A stretch of DNA of 64,000 nucleotides, taken from the NCBI GenBank assembly GCA_019454105.1, contig CP075364.1, forward strand, positions 2,235,362-2,299,361, in the 5' to 3' direction. Every line of letters starts with the position of its first letter. Positions within the stretch are counted from its first letter, which is position 1. This DNA is from Fimbriimonadaceae bacterium (GTDB lineage: Bacteria; Armatimonadota; Fimbriimonadia; Fimbriimonadales; Fimbriimonadaceae). Of this stretch, positions 27,746-36,624 are shown in pieces. The notes beneath the pieces were generated by a model. The model did no database searches and had not been told where the DNA came from. It saw only the letters and a program-made list of their open reading frames with translations. A program made the position numbers and the translations under genes.

Positions 27746-30553
27746 TCAACCGTTCCGCCGGACGGCGCGAGACGCCGCCCGGCCCATCGCCTCGGCTACC
27801 TGGCCCTCAGAGGCCAGGAACGAACGCGCGTCCGGAGTGGAGACGTTGACCACCACCGTCACCCCGCCAGCGCTCCAGCCAGGCCCCGCCGGGACAAGGG
27901 CGCCCCCGCCGCCGCCCTCGCTCAGCACGCCCGGAGGGGCCACGTTGCCGCCAGGAGCGTTGAGCAGCAACAGGCCGCTCCCGCCGCCGACTCCGCGGCC
28001 GCCCGAGGAAGAAGGAGCTCCAAAGACCGTGCCGACAAGGCCGCCGAGCAAACCGGCCACACCCCGACGGACCTGGCTGAGCAACCACTCCCTCGCCATG
28101 TCGGCGAGCATTTGGCGGAAGCCTGCCATGACGTCTGCGAAGAACGAACGGAATCCGGTCCGGAGCACGCCGTCGAGCAACGCCATGAACCGGTCCTCGA
28201 CCGTCTGGGTCAACCGCTCCAAGGCTTGCCTCGCCTCTTCGATCCGTTCGACCCGCAGCGTCTCCTCCATGACGCGCTGGGCCCGCTCCATACCGTCGGC
28301 CATCCGCTCCGCCTCCGTTTTGCCGACGCCGAACGCCGATGCCAACCTCTCCAAACGATAACGATAGGCCTCAGAAGCAGGCCCAAGCGACGACGAGCGC
28401 TCGGCCAGCCTTTGCATCGCTTCCTCGAAGCGGCCTTCCGCGGCCTCGCGCAGCCGCTTCTCCTCTTCGAGGCCCCTGACGGCCCAGTCCCGTGGCACCG
28501 GCAGCCCGAACAGCAAGAAGCGCCCCTGCAAAGACTGGTCGATCTTCTCCTTCGCCTTTTTTTGGTCGGCCGCCTCCCCCAACGCGCGCAAGATCCCTGC
28601 CGCGAGCGGAGGAGCCCCGCTCCGCCGGGCGACGGCCATCGCCCGCTCCGCCTCGCTCAGCCGTCTCGTCAGCCCTAAAAGGTCGGACAACCGCGCCAGT
28701 TCGTCCTGCACGGCAACGGACGCCTGCCGATTGCGCCTCTCGGCCTCGTCCCGGGCCTGCGACTCCGCGTCGGCGCGGTCGCGGTGGGCGCGGTAGAGCC
28801 TCTCGGCGCCGGCCAGCTCCGACACCAACCGTCGGTTCTCGTCGCTTGTGAGCTTATCGAACTCCTTGCCGAAGTTCAGGAGCGCGATCCGGTCCTCGTC
28901 GCGCACCGCCACCAAGGCCTCCGCCTCGAGCCGGGTACGGCGGGTCTGTTCCGTCATCCGCTCTTGGAGCCTCACCATCGCTTCGTTCGCCGCCTTCCTC
29001 GCCTCAAGCTCAGGGTCGTGAAGGACCACCTCGACAAACTCTTTGCCGAACGGGTCCAGCGGTTCGTAACCACCGCCGCGGGGCTTGCCGGAAGCACGGC
29101 CGGTCGTCTTAGAGGCCTTCTGTTTTCGGCCACCGCCACCGATCGGGCCGAAAACAGAAGGATCGATGCGGAGCTCGGACTGGGACGGCGCGGACCGGGG
29201 CGCTCCGTGCAGCTCGTCGGCCGCCGCCAACACCGCCCTGCTGAGCGCGTCATACCGCGGGTCGCCACGCTGGCCCTGCATCCCGGGAGGCAACAACCCC
29301 TGCGCGAGGCCGTCGCGCCTCGGGCGGCCTAAGATCTCCATGAACAGCCGTGAGTCCTCCAACCGCGCCGGGCCGCTCGCGCGGAGCCGGTTGTATTCCT
29401 CGGCCGCAGCGACCACCCGCCGTTTGAGGTCCTCGTCGGCCGCACGGCCCAAATGGCCGAAGACCGCCTCCGAAACGCCATAGCCCAAGGCCAGTCCGGC
29501 CCCAGCGGCCCCGACGCGCCCGATCGCTCCAAAACGCGCCAGCGCCCCTCCGGCCCCAGCGGCCCCGGCCGCCGCCGCCGTCGCCTGGGCCGCCGCCGCC
29601 GCCGTCGCCGCCGCTTGCACCGCCGCCCACGCCTGGGCCAGGCGGGCCAGGCCAGAAAGGACAGGGCCAGCCGCGGCCAAAGCCACAAGCGTGTAGCCGA
29701 ACGCCTTCCGTTGCCCGTCGTCCATACCGCCGATCGTCTCGGCGATCCGCCGGATCCAGCCGACAGCCTCCTTCGCCACCGGCAAGAAGTTCTCACCGAG
29801 CTTCGCCGAAACGTCCTCCCATTCGGCCGCCAAAATCCGCTGGGAGTTCGCCAGCTCGCCGGACGTCCGACCGATGTCGCCGTGGGCGTCGGCCGTCTGC
29901 GCCAAGACCTCCTTGTAACGGACATAGACCTTGGCGCCCTCGCTCAGCTTCTTGTACTCGACGTCGAAACCCTCCAACTGCGCCCGCCTCGTCAAGACCT
30001 GTTCGGACAGCAGCACGCCGACCGAGCGCAACGGCTCGATCTGCCCCACCAGGCCTGACCGGAGTTTCTCGAGCGCGTCCTCCACGCGAAGGTTCTTGAG
30101 CGACGCCAGATCGGCCGCGAGCTGGACGGTCCGGACCGACATCTCCGCCGCCGCGCGCTCGGCCAGACCCGAGGCCTTGAAAATAGAGCCCAGGGTCGCC
30201 GCGTGCTCATAGGCCGCCCGCGAAGAGACCGCGAAAGACCTGGCCGAGACCGCCGCGAACTGGTCGATCACTCCGATCGCGCGCTTGAAAACCTGCACCG
30301 CCGCGTTCTGGGCCTCCCCAAGGTCCGACGAGGCTTTGACCGCCTTGGCCAGACCGGCCGTCAACGGCAAAGTCAAGGCCAGGCTCATCGCGTCGCCAAG
30401 GCGCCTGGCGCCGGCGACCAGCTCTTTCGAGAACCTTTGAGCCACGGAACGGCCTTTCTCGCCGGCTTTGCGCTCCGCCTCGTCGAGACTCGCCTCCAAT
30501 TCGTCGATACGGCCGGTGACCCGCACCTCCAAAGTCGAAAGTTCGGCGCTCAC
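27746..30553 (-). CDS. Tape-measure protein
   Basis: 935 residues from GTG, overlapping the upstream stop by 4 bp (GTGA). Long alpha-helical protein with an Ala-rich hydrophobic stretch at ~residues 290-350 (many AAAAQAT-like repeats) and charged coiled-coil parts; the N-terminal DLGEAQNAAVQVFKRA block is typical of phage tape measures. It sets tail length and is ejected with the DNA. The C-terminus is Gly-rich. Its start has a CGTAGAGGG box 5 nt upstream. Confidence 0.88.
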   Translation of the reverse strand: MSAELSTLEVRVTGRIDELEASLDEAERKAGEKGRSVAQRFSKELVAGARRLGDAMSLALTLPLTAGLAKAVKASSDLGEAQNAAVQVFKRAIGVIDQFAAVSARSFAVSSRAAYEHAATLGSIFKASGLAERAAAEMSVRTVQLAADLASLKNLRVEDALEKLRSGLVGQIEPLRSVGVLLSEQVLTRRAQLEGFDVEYKKLSEGAKVYVRYKEVLAQTADAHGDIGRTSGELANSQRILAAEWEDVSAKLGENFLPVAKEAVGWIRRIAETIGGMDDGQRKAFGYTLVALAAAGPVLSGLARLAQAWAAVQAAATAAAAAQATAAAAGAAGAGGALARFGAIGRVGAAGAGLALGYGVSEAVFGHLGRAADEDLKRRVVAAAEEYNRLRASGPARLEDSRLFMEILGRPRRDGLAQGLLPPGMQGQRGDPRYDALSRAVLAAADELHGAPRSAPSQSELRIDPSVFGPIGGGGRKQKASKTTGRASGKPRGGGYEPLDPFGKEFVEVVLHDPELEARKAANEAMVRLQERMTEQTRRTRLEAEALVAVRDEDRIALLNFGKEFDKLTSDENRRLVSELAGAERLYRAHRDRADAESQARDEAERRNRQASVAVQDELARLSDLLGLTRRLSEAERAMAVARRSGAPPLAAGILRALGEAADQKKAKEKIDQSLQGRFLLFGLPVPRDWAVRGLEEEKRLREAAEGRFEEAMQRLAERSSSLGPASEAYRYRLERLASAFGVGKTEAERMADGMERAQRVMEETLRVERIEEARQALERLTQTVEDRFMALLDGVLRTGFRSFFADVMAGFRQMLADMAREWLLSQVRRGVAGLLGGLVGTVFGAPSSSGGRGVGGGSGLLLLNAPGGNVAPPGVLSEGGGGGALVPAGPGWSAGGVTVVVNVSTPDARSFLASEGQVAEAMGRAASRAVRRNG

Positions 30554-30765
30554 GCCCGCCCTCTACGGCGCCTCTGCGCCTCGGACTCCAAGTGCCTCGA
30601 GCGTACTCGGACAGCCTCCGACTCCGAGTTCAAGACCGCCACCACCCACTGGTAGTGCGTGGCCGGCATCCTCAGGACCGTCTCGGGAGTCTGGTTGAGC
30701 GCGCGCGCCACCGCCACCACCTCCGCCCACCACGGGGCCTCGCCCAAAAGGCCGTCGTGGGCCAT
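30550..30765 (-). CDS. Tail assembly chaperone, T-like part (frameshift-fused)
   Basis: 71 residues if started at the ATG (MAHDGLLGEAPWWAEVV); the frame is open upstream to beyond the slippery site at 30,789-30,795. It lies in the -1 frame relative to the preceding gene, so a -1 shift joins 79 residues from this frame to the first 128 of the G-like protein (207 aa). This is the lambda G/GT arrangement, always just upstream of the tape measure. Arg-rich C-terminus. Confidence 0.7.
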   Translation of the reverse strand: MAHDGLLGEAPWWAEVVAVARALNQTPETVLRMPATHYQWVVAVLNSESEAVRVRSRHLESEAQRRRRGRA

Positions 30766-30773
30766 GTAGAGCG

Positions 30774-31172
30774 TCAGCCCTCGGACGCTAAAGGGTCCGG
30801 GGACTGGTCCCCCAGCACCGCGAAGAACACCTCGCGGAGCAACGCGACCGGGACCCGGCGCAAAGACTCCTCGTCGGTGCCGACCGGCTCGCCCGACGAC
30901 GTCAAGTTCCACTCGACCAGCACAGCTCCGACGAACGCGCGCATCTGGTCGACCCTCTCTCGCGCCGCCGCGAGGCCTTCAGCGGTCTCGTCCGGATCGA
31001 TCAGGGCCAGCATCCGGTGGTACGCCTCGGTATCGATCAAAGCCATGTCATAGACGAGCTCGACCGTCAGGCCAAGGGCCTCCACCGACAAAGCGCGCCG
31101 GTCGCCGACCATCGACCCCAGATCGGCGAGCCCGGCCCGCTTCCTGCGGCCGATCACCGGACGCTTCGCCAT
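30774..31172 (-). CDS. Tail assembly chaperone, G-like
   Basis: 132 residues (MAKRPVIGRRKRAGLADLG). Helical, acidic; sits between tail tube and tape measure as expected for the tape-measure chaperone. Start overlaps the tail-tube stop by one base (TGATG). A canonical slippery heptamer lies 12 nt before its stop codon. No sequence domain claimed; call rests on gene order and the frameshift signal. Confidence 0.7.
   Translation of the reverse strand: MAKRPVIGRRKRAGLADLGSMVGDRRALSVEALGLTVELVYDMALIDTEAYHRMLALIDPDETAEGLAAARERVDQMRAFVGAVLVEWNLTSSGEPVGTDEESLRRVPVALLREVFFAVLGDQSPDPLASEG
30789..30795 (-). promoter_or_regulatory. Programmed -1 frameshift heptamer CCCTTTA
   Basis: On the minus strand the zero frame reads gaC-CCT-TTA: a canonical X-XXY-YYZ heptamer (CCC, TTT, A). 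Slipping back one base continues as S-V-R-G-L-T-L-Y-M into the T-like frame. A 6-bp hairpin (AGCGTC/GACGCT) follows immediately, which is closer than usual for a stimulatory element. Confidence 0.7.
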
Positions 31173-33466
31173 CAGTAAGCCGAGACCTCGTTCGTCAGCA
31201 CCAGCCTGAGCGCCCTGCCCCACGACGGCTCGAAACGTGCCGAAAAGGCGAACTCCCGCGCCACGATCGACTGGTCGTCGCCACGGTTGCCGAGCGAAGT
31301 GACGTGCGCGCTCATCGTCGCCTCCAGACGGTAAGGCGTCGACGAGCCCGGAATCGTCACCTTGCTCTGCCAGACCGCGCGCAACCACCGGTAAGCCGAG
31401 TCCCGATAGGCGGCGATCAACGGCGCGGACGCCGAGTTCGCCTCGATCAAGACCCGCATCGTGACCGCAGTGTCGGACTCGGTCGCCTCTTTGAAGGAGT
31501 CCAGCGAGTCGTCGAGCACGTAGACGGGCCGGTGCCGCTCAGCGATCGCGAAATCGGCCATGAAACAGCTGCCCAGCTTTCCGGAAGCCAGCCCCGCGAG
31601 CGTCGACGCAGAATAGACCGACAAGTGGGCCGCCTCCACCGGCACCGGCCTGTACTCCGTATAGCCCCCGAGCGTCGTCACCGCAGTGGCCACGTCGGGC
31701 GAAGTCCCGCCAGTCAGATTGTTCGCCGCCCGCTCCAAAAGCGGCTGGTAAACGCCCGCCAACGCACCGGCGAAGGTCACCGTCCACGGCCCGCCCGCCG
31801 ATCCAGAGACGGTCGCGTTCCCAGAACCGACCGTCGACAAGGCCTGCAAGGCCGACTGCACAGCCGCCGCACCCGCGTTATAGGCGATGTCCGACGTCTC
31901 GGCGCCCTTGAACCTCAATCGGAAAGTCCCTCCGGTCGGCGAGCCGGTCAAGGTCACGGTCTGCACCGCGCTCACGCCCGGAGCGATCGCTGGCGGCGCG
32001 TCGTCGAACTCCATCCGCCTCGCAAAGGCGGTCCCGCTCAAGCTGGGCGGCTCGTTCCGCCTCGTCGAGACCTCAAGACTGTTGATAAGCACATAGGCGA
32101 ACCGCTCGCAGAAGTTCTGGTCGCCCCACTCGCAGGTATAGGTTCGCATTGGAGACTGCCCGCGAGGGTCGAAGTCGAACTCGTGCCGGAACGCGCCGCT
32201 CCCCAGGTTCGTCGTCACAGGCTCGCCGAACAAGCCTCGCAGCACTAAGCCAAGCTCGTTGTAGCACGGCACCCCAGCCAACGCCCCGGTCGAGAACTGT
32301 TCGCCGTGCCGCACCACCCCAGGCACCACTTCGCCTTGGAACCGCTCCTCCTCGATCTGCTCGGAGGGCTGCAAATCCAGCCGGGCCGACCGCAGCATCA
32401 CCGTCGGCGCTACCGGAACACCATGTGTCGACTCTTTGCCGAGCAGGCACTTCTGAAGCGGGAATTCTCGCGGCATCAACGAGCCCTCTACGCTCTCAAA
32501 AGCGACTTCGAGAGCCACGTGGTCGACACGACGGTCGCTCGCGACCGTCTCTCCCGCCAGATCGGCACGACGGACCACGACACCGAAGGTCGCCGCCCCG
32601 ACTTCGGCGGGCGACCACAGAGCGCCCCAAAGGTCGTCGACCGCGCCGACCAGGTACGTCCCGCCGCCAGCCCCGATCGACACTGTCCTGACCTCGCCCG
32701 CCGGAGCGGAGCCGTCCTTCGTCAGCGCGACCTGCAACCGCTCGACCACGTCCCCGCCGGCCCCGCCGGTCAGGCGCGTCGGGCCGTCGTACAACTGGAA
32801 CTCGTGCACGCGCGGCCGGGTCTGGTCTCCCTGCTCGTTCCCGTCCTGCAAGCGGAACCGCCAATACCGCGCGGTCACCGGAACCTCCAACTCACGGTCG
32901 TCGGTATAAACCGTGTCAGGGTCCGCAAAGCCATGAGGCTCGTCGAACGGGACTTCGGCCCAATCGGTCCCGTTCGCGCTATAAGCCCACCGAGCGACGT
33001 AACTCTGGCTCTGGCCGTACCGGAACACCGTCCTGACCCGGGTCACCTGGTACGGCGAGCCCAGATCGTGCGCCACCGAGACCGCCCGTCCCGTCGTCCC
33101 AGAATAATCGTCCTCGCCGTACCAGGTGGCGTCGTCCTCGTCCCAAGCCAGGTAAGCGTCCTCGCCGTGCTGGGCCCAAGAAGGCCACGACAGACCCTCG
33201 TCGACCGTCTGGCCGCGCCAACCTTGGGCCATCGTCCCGAACGGGGGTGTGTACCCAGAACCGAGCGCGGTCACAGTCAACCGAAAACCGACCACCTCCG
33301 TGTCCAGGGGCAACGAACGGTCGCTAGCGTCCGTCAGCCGGAGCCACTGGACCGGCGACGATCCTCCCGGCCAGACCGCCGCCTGACCGTCAAGCGACAA
33401 AGCCTTGTCCGGATCGGTCCACCCAGTCCCGACCGCCGAGCCGAAGACCAAAGAGCGCACCGGCAT
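31172..33466 (-). CDS. Major tail tube protein with N-terminal discoidin-like extension
   Basis: 764 residues. Residues ~110-230 look like an F5/8 type C (discoidin) module (YVARWAYSANGTDWAEVP, ARYWRFRLQDGN). From M331 (MPREFPLQKCLLGKESTHG) the sequence is a typical tail tube (RSARLDLQPSEQ, CYNELGLVLRGLFG). Within it, residues ~510-615 insert an Ig-like domain (TVTLTGSPTGGTFRLRF ... NNLTGGTSPD) that also occurs in the head decoration protein. M331 (32,476) has a CGTAGAGGG box 7 nt upstream, so a 434-residue tube form could be made separately. Confidence 0.75.
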   Translation of the reverse strand: MPVRSLVFGSAVGTGWTDPDKALSLDGQAAVWPGGSSPVQWLRLTDASDRSLPLDTEVVGFRLTVTALGSGYTPPFGTMAQGWRGQTVDEGLSWPSWAQHGEDAYLAWDEDDATWYGEDDYSGTTGRAVSVAHDLGSPYQVTRVRTVFRYGQSQSYVARWAYSANGTDWAEVPFDEPHGFADPDTVYTDDRELEVPVTARYWRFRLQDGNEQGDQTRPRVHEFQLYDGPTRLTGGAGGDVVERLQVALTKDGSAPAGEVRTVSIGAGGGTYLVGAVDDLWGALWSPAEVGAATFGVVVRRADLAGETVASDRRVDHVALEVAFESVEGSLMPREFPLQKCLLGKESTHGVPVAPTVMLRSARLDLQPSEQIEEERFQGEVVPGVVRHGEQFSTGALAGVPCYNELGLVLRGLFGEPVTTNLGSGAFRHEFDFDPRGQSPMRTYTCEWGDQNFCERFAYVLINSLEVSTRRNEPPSLSGTAFARRMEFDDAPPAIAPGVSAVQTVTLTGSPTGGTFRLRFKGAETSDIAYNAGAAAVQSALQALSTVGSGNATVSGSAGGPWTVTFAGALAGVYQPLLERAANNLTGGTSPDVATAVTTLGGYTEYRPVPVEAAHLSVYSASTLAGLASGKLGSCFMADFAIAERHRPVYVLDDSLDSFKEATESDTAVTMRVLIEANSASAPLIAAYRDSAYRWLRAVWQSKVTIPGSSTPYRLEATMSAHVTSLGNRGDDQSIVAREFAFSARFEPSWGRALRLVLTNEVSAY

Positions 33467-33948
33467 CAGCCAGATCCCCGGACCGCCGCGTCCACGAACC
33501 GCCGCACCGTCTCGTCAACCATCCGGGACACCGTCTCCCGTGCCGGGCCGAGGAACGGGGTCGCTGGACGCCGGTCGGTGCCGAGCTCGATGAACACCGC
33601 GTACTCCTGGCCGAAAACCACCGCCGCCTCCAAATCGGCCATAGGGTCAGGGACAGGCGAAAAGCGCGCCTTGCCCGGGCGGCCAGACTTTCGACCAGGC
33701 CGCGAGGCCGCACGGCCCGCGTCCGACAACGCCCGCGACCGGGCGCCAGGGTCGCCGGTGTCGACATAACCGGAGGCCCTCAAAGCCCCGGTGTCGATCG
33801 GCCGACGTTCCTCCGGATAACGCAGCATCTCGTCCATGGCCTGGCCCTGAAGCTCGAACGCCAAGGCCCGCACCGCGCGGCCCAAACCCTGTCTGTAAGC
33901 GGCCTTCAAGGCCGCGCGTCGCGAAAAAACGATCTTGACGTCGTCCAC
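33466..33948 (-). CDS. HK97 gp10-like head-tail connector protein
   Basis: 160 residues from GTG (MDDVKIVFSRRAALK). The end YAVFIELGTDRRPATPFLGPA is the conserved C-terminal block of the gp10-like family. It helps join head and tail. The start follows a TTAGTTGG box by 5 nt. Its stop overlaps the tail-tube start (ATGA). Confidence 0.85.
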   Translation of the reverse strand: MDDVKIVFSRRAALKAAYRQGLGRAVRALAFELQGQAMDEMLRYPEERRPIDTGALRASGYVDTGDPGARSRALSDAGRAASRPGRKSGRPGKARFSPVPDPMADLEAAVVFGQEYAVFIELGTDRRPATPFLGPARETVSRMVDETVRRFVDAAVRGSG

Positions 33949-33963
33949 GAACGCCAACTAAGC

Positions 33964-34401
33964 TCAGGCAGGCGGCTGGTCCGCCTCGAGGGCGCGGCAG
34001 AACGACCGATAGACGCCCCCGAGGTTCCAGCGCCGACGGCCCGAGTCAGCCCTGTAGCACTGCATCACCGGCCTGAGCCGCAAAACCCCGAACACTGTCC
34101 CGACCAAGGGGTGGTCACCGGAAGAGTCGTGCAAGGCCGCGTGCAGCTCCTGAGCGAACGACAAACCAGGGCCAGGCTCCTCGCCGTCGAAACAATACAC
34201 GACGACATGATCGACGACCGTCTGCACGCGCACCGGGCCGACCGGCACCGACTGCTCAGGCTGGCCGGCCAACCAATACGCGACGCCGCTCGTAAAGTCC
34301 TCCGGGGCGGGCGCCCTCACGACCCGCAGCCCACCGAGCGCGGGGCGCGACCGCAAACGGGACAACAAGTGCTTCTCGGCCAAAGCGACGTCCGCGCTCA
34401 A
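33964..34401 (-). CDS. Putative tail terminator protein
   Basis: 145 residues from a TTG overlapping the previous stop (TTGA). The fold pattern (VQTVVDHVVVYCFDGEE, then helices and a final WNLGGVYRSF strand) and position between closure and gp10-like genes fit a tail terminator that stops tube growth. No firm motif; upstream open frame is a shadow. Confidence 0.55.
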   Translation of the reverse strand: MSADVALAEKHLLSRLRSRPALGGLRVVRAPAPEDFTSGVAYWLAGQPEQSVPVGPVRVQTVVDHVVVYCFDGEEPGPGLSFAQELHAALHDSSGDHPLVGTVFGVLRLRPVMQCYRADSGRRRWNLGGVYRSFCRALEADQPPA

Positions 34402-34772
34402 AAGCCCTCCCGCGCCACGACGACCGACTTCGACACGGCTTGACCGAGCATGTCCTCCTCGACCGCCACGACCTCGAAACGCGCGCCGTCCGCAATCCTG
34501 ACGACGACGTCGCCGTGCCGGACGTCGACCGAAGCCTCCACCACCAAACGCCAAGCCCGGCCAACCACCAGCCTCTCTTCCCGGACCGCCTCGCCAGCCC
34601 TGACCGGAGAAAACCTTGTGCGGAACGAACCGACCACGGTCTCCGCCTCGGCCTCCCCAAAAGCGACCGGAGACCGGCTTTTGCGCCTCAATTGGCAACC
34701 CGGCGAGAGCGAGCGGGCCAAAGCGCGGCGAAGCTGGCCCAGCGCGGACCCAGCCAGCCTCACCGAGGCCAC
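34398..34772 (-). CDS. Putative head closure / head-tail joining protein
   Basis: 124 residues. Basic N-terminal helix, then a small beta-barrel: DVRHGDVVVRIADGARFEVVAVEE is typical of stopper proteins that seal the portal channel. Overlaps the connector gene upstream by 13 bp and the terminator gene by 4 bp. Confidence 0.55.
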   Translation of the reverse strand: MASVRLAGSALGQLRRALARSLSPGCQLRRKSRSPVAFGEAEAETVVGSFRTRFSPVRAGEAVREERLVVGRAWRLVVEASVDVRHGDVVVRIADGARFEVVAVEEDMLGQAVSKSVVVAREGF

Positions 34773-35131
34773 TCCACATGGTCAGGGATCACCGAGCCGA
34801 CCGGGCCGAACGCGACGGCGGGGCCTGGCGACACCGACCCTGCCCGCAGGCGCCTGGCCAGATCGAGCCACGTCCGGATCCGCGTCTCTGCCCACTGAGC
34901 CCGGAAGCCCGTTTCGTCTTGCACAGAGTCAGGTTGCTGGGCCACTTTCGCCGCGCACGCCTCGGCGCACTGGGCCACCCCTTCGGTAAAGCTCGGAGCC
35001 GCCGACAACGCTGCATCGATCTCTTCGTCCTGCAGCACGGCCGCATCCCCGCCAATAGTGTCGCCAAGCAAAAAACGAGCCCGATTCCTAGCGTCGGAAC
35101 CAATCTGCGTCGGATCGTAGCTCCAAGCCAT
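34760..35131 (-). CDS. Head-tail connector (gp6/adaptor-like)
   Basis: 123 residues. MAWSYDPTQIGSDARNRAR, FLLGDT and LQDEEIDAAL are the usual N-terminal blocks of the phage adaptor that binds the portal. Helical bundle, acidic mid-part. Confidence 0.75.
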   Translation of the reverse strand: MAWSYDPTQIGSDARNRARFLLGDTIGGDAAVLQDEEIDAALSAAPSFTEGVAQCAEACAAKVAQQPDSVQDETGFRAQWAETRIRTWLDLARRLRAGSVSPGPAVAFGPVGSVIPDHVEWPR

Positions 35132-35134
35132 CCG

Positions 35135-35419
35135 TCACCGCCGGCCCGCCCGCCGATTTGGCGTCCCGGCCACCGTGGGCGCCGGATCGTCGGGCGTCCC
35201 GGCCACCGTGGGCGCCGGATCGTCGGGCAGCTCGGCCACCGTGGGCGCCGGATCGTCGGGCAGCTCGGCCACCGTGGGCGCCGGATCGTCGGGCAGCTCG
35301 GCCACCGTGGGCGCCGGATCGTCGGGCAGCTCGGCCACCGTGAAAACCGTCCGCCCGTCGTCCAAAGTCACGCCACCGCCAGCCTCGATCGCCGCGACCA
35401 GTTTTTGGTCTTTACGCAT
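35135..35419 (-). CDS. Small capsid-region protein with 11-residue tandem repeats
   Basis: 94 residues from the ATG (MRKDQKLVAAIEAGG). After residue 26, five copies of TVA(E/G)(L/T)PDDPAP follow, then a basic tail NRRAGRR. The repeat is Pro/Asp-rich and probably extended. A CGTAGTTGG box lies 5 nt before the start. Between capsid and connector genes; may be a virion surface or packaging-related protein. Function unknown. Confidence 0.65.
   Translation of the reverse strand: MRKDQKLVAAIEAGGGVTLDDGRTVFTVAELPDDPAPTVAELPDDPAPTVAELPDDPAPTVAELPDDPAPTVAGTPDDPAPTVAGTPNRRAGRR
35177..35341 (-). repeat. 33-bp tandem repeat (five copies) inside a coding region
   Basis: Five head-to-tail 33-bp units encode the TVAELPDDPAP motif; the first four are almost identical at DNA level and the last differs by a two-residue change (GT for EL). 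In-frame unit length means copy-number change would keep the frame. Confidence 0.9.
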
Positions 35420-35480
35420 GAACGCCAACTACGAAGAGCGGCCGCCCCGACAGAGGCGGCCGCTCCGACCCAACAAGCGG

Positions 35481-36605
35481 TTACGAGATCGTCAAGCAGG
35501 CCGAGGCGGCCTCCAAGTGCTTGCGCGGGAAGCCGCGCTGCACCGCCCAAGCCGTCAGCGACGGAGGGTTCATGTCTGGCGGCATCGTCCAATAGCTCAC
35601 TGGACCGCGCATCCCGGCCGGCATCTCGCCTGCGCCGATGATCTGCGCCCCTAGCGAGGCTAGTCGCGATTCCGTCACCTCGCCGTTGGCAAAGTCGTAA
35701 GCCTGCCGGCTGCCGTCATACGCGGTCGAGGTCAAAAGCACCTTGTTCTCAGGCAAGTACCGGTTCGTGTCCGTCCGGGCCCCGTTCTCGCCTTCTGTAC
35801 TGAACATCGCGTCCTCCACCTCGACGGTCAGACCGAGCAACTGGCCGACCATGCCCGCCAAGCTTTCCGTCGAGAACGTCCCCTCAAGGGACAGCCCCGC
35901 GTTCAAAGTGTTCGGGAAGCGCAGCTGGGCCGCGTTACGGACCTCGCTCGTCGAGACCATGAACAACAAAGCCGTCTCGCTCATCGTGACACGGTCGAGC
36001 ACCAACCCCCTGCGGCGGCCCGCCCGCCTCAGCGCCATCAAGTCGGTCAGCGGAAGAGCCGTCGCCTCGTTGCCGGCCAGCCACCGCCGCGAACCGGCCA
36101 GCGTGACCTTCTGGTCCGCAGGCATCCCCCAAGTCATGCCGGCCCACTGGACACCAAAAGCCGAATAACTCGACTCGTCCATCAACATCGCCATGACCAG
36201 GGCCGCGCGTCGACAGGCCACACCGGCCAAAAGGTCGTCCGTAACCTTCACCAGATAGGCGTCGAACGCCCGCAGGTCGCCCGGGAGCCCAGTGGCCGTC
36301 AAACGCGACAAAAGCTGGATCCGCTCCTGGTCGATCGAAAGACCGGTCTTGAGGTTCGGGGCCCTGAACGACTCGACCTTGACCGGATCGCCCGACCGAG
36401 CGCGCGCTTTGGCCCCGTCCGCCACGACGTCGGCCGCCACCACGCTCGGCAAGAACTTCGCCGTCAAGTCTGACTCGCTCGCCGTGTCGTCGTCGAGCAC
36501 CCGCGAAGCGAACGCTGGCATCATCGTCCGACGGACGTCCCGCGCCTGCTCGACGATCGTCACGATGCGCCGAGGCGAAAGGATCTCTCTCAGTGTCAAT
36601 GGCAT
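35481..36605 (-). CDS. Major capsid protein, lambda-E type
   Basis: 374 residues. TLREILSPRRIVTIVEQ start, DLTAKFLPSVVAADVVADG, NLKTGLSIDQERIQLL and the C-terminal SYWTMPPDMNPPSLT follow the major capsid protein E (PF03864) pattern. Forms the HK97-fold shell. It has the clearest Shine-Dalgarno of the virion genes (GGGAGGA, ~5 nt before ATG), matching the need for high output. Confidence 0.82.
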   Translation of the reverse strand: MPLTLREILSPRRIVTIVEQARDVRRTMMPAFASRVLDDDTASESDLTAKFLPSVVAADVVADGAKARARSGDPVKVESFRAPNLKTGLSIDQERIQLLSRLTATGLPGDLRAFDAYLVKVTDDLLAGVACRRAALVMAMLMDESSYSAFGVQWAGMTWGMPADQKVTLAGSRRWLAGNEATALPLTDLMALRRAGRRRGLVLDRVTMSETALLFMVSTSEVRNAAQLRFPNTLNAGLSLEGTFSTESLAGMVGQLLGLTVEVEDAMFSTEGENGARTDTNRYLPENKVLLTSTAYDGSRQAYDFANGEVTESRLASLGAQIIGAGEMPAGMRGPVSYWTMPPDMNPPSLTAWAVQRGFPRKHLEAASACLTIS

Positions 36606-36624
36606 TTGTGTCCTCCCTGGCCAC

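Noticed and set aside
27194-28678. 494-residue plus-strand frame
   Set aside because: Arg/Pro/His-rich antisense of the DUF2460 and tape-measure genes in GC-rich DNA.
35177-35341. CRISPR array
   Set aside because: Units are contiguous 33-mers without variable spacers and are in frame in a small gene.
34616-35641. Long plus-strand frame rich in RPPWAPDRRA repeats
   Set aside because: It is the antisense reading of the 33-bp repeat and of connector/capsid genes.
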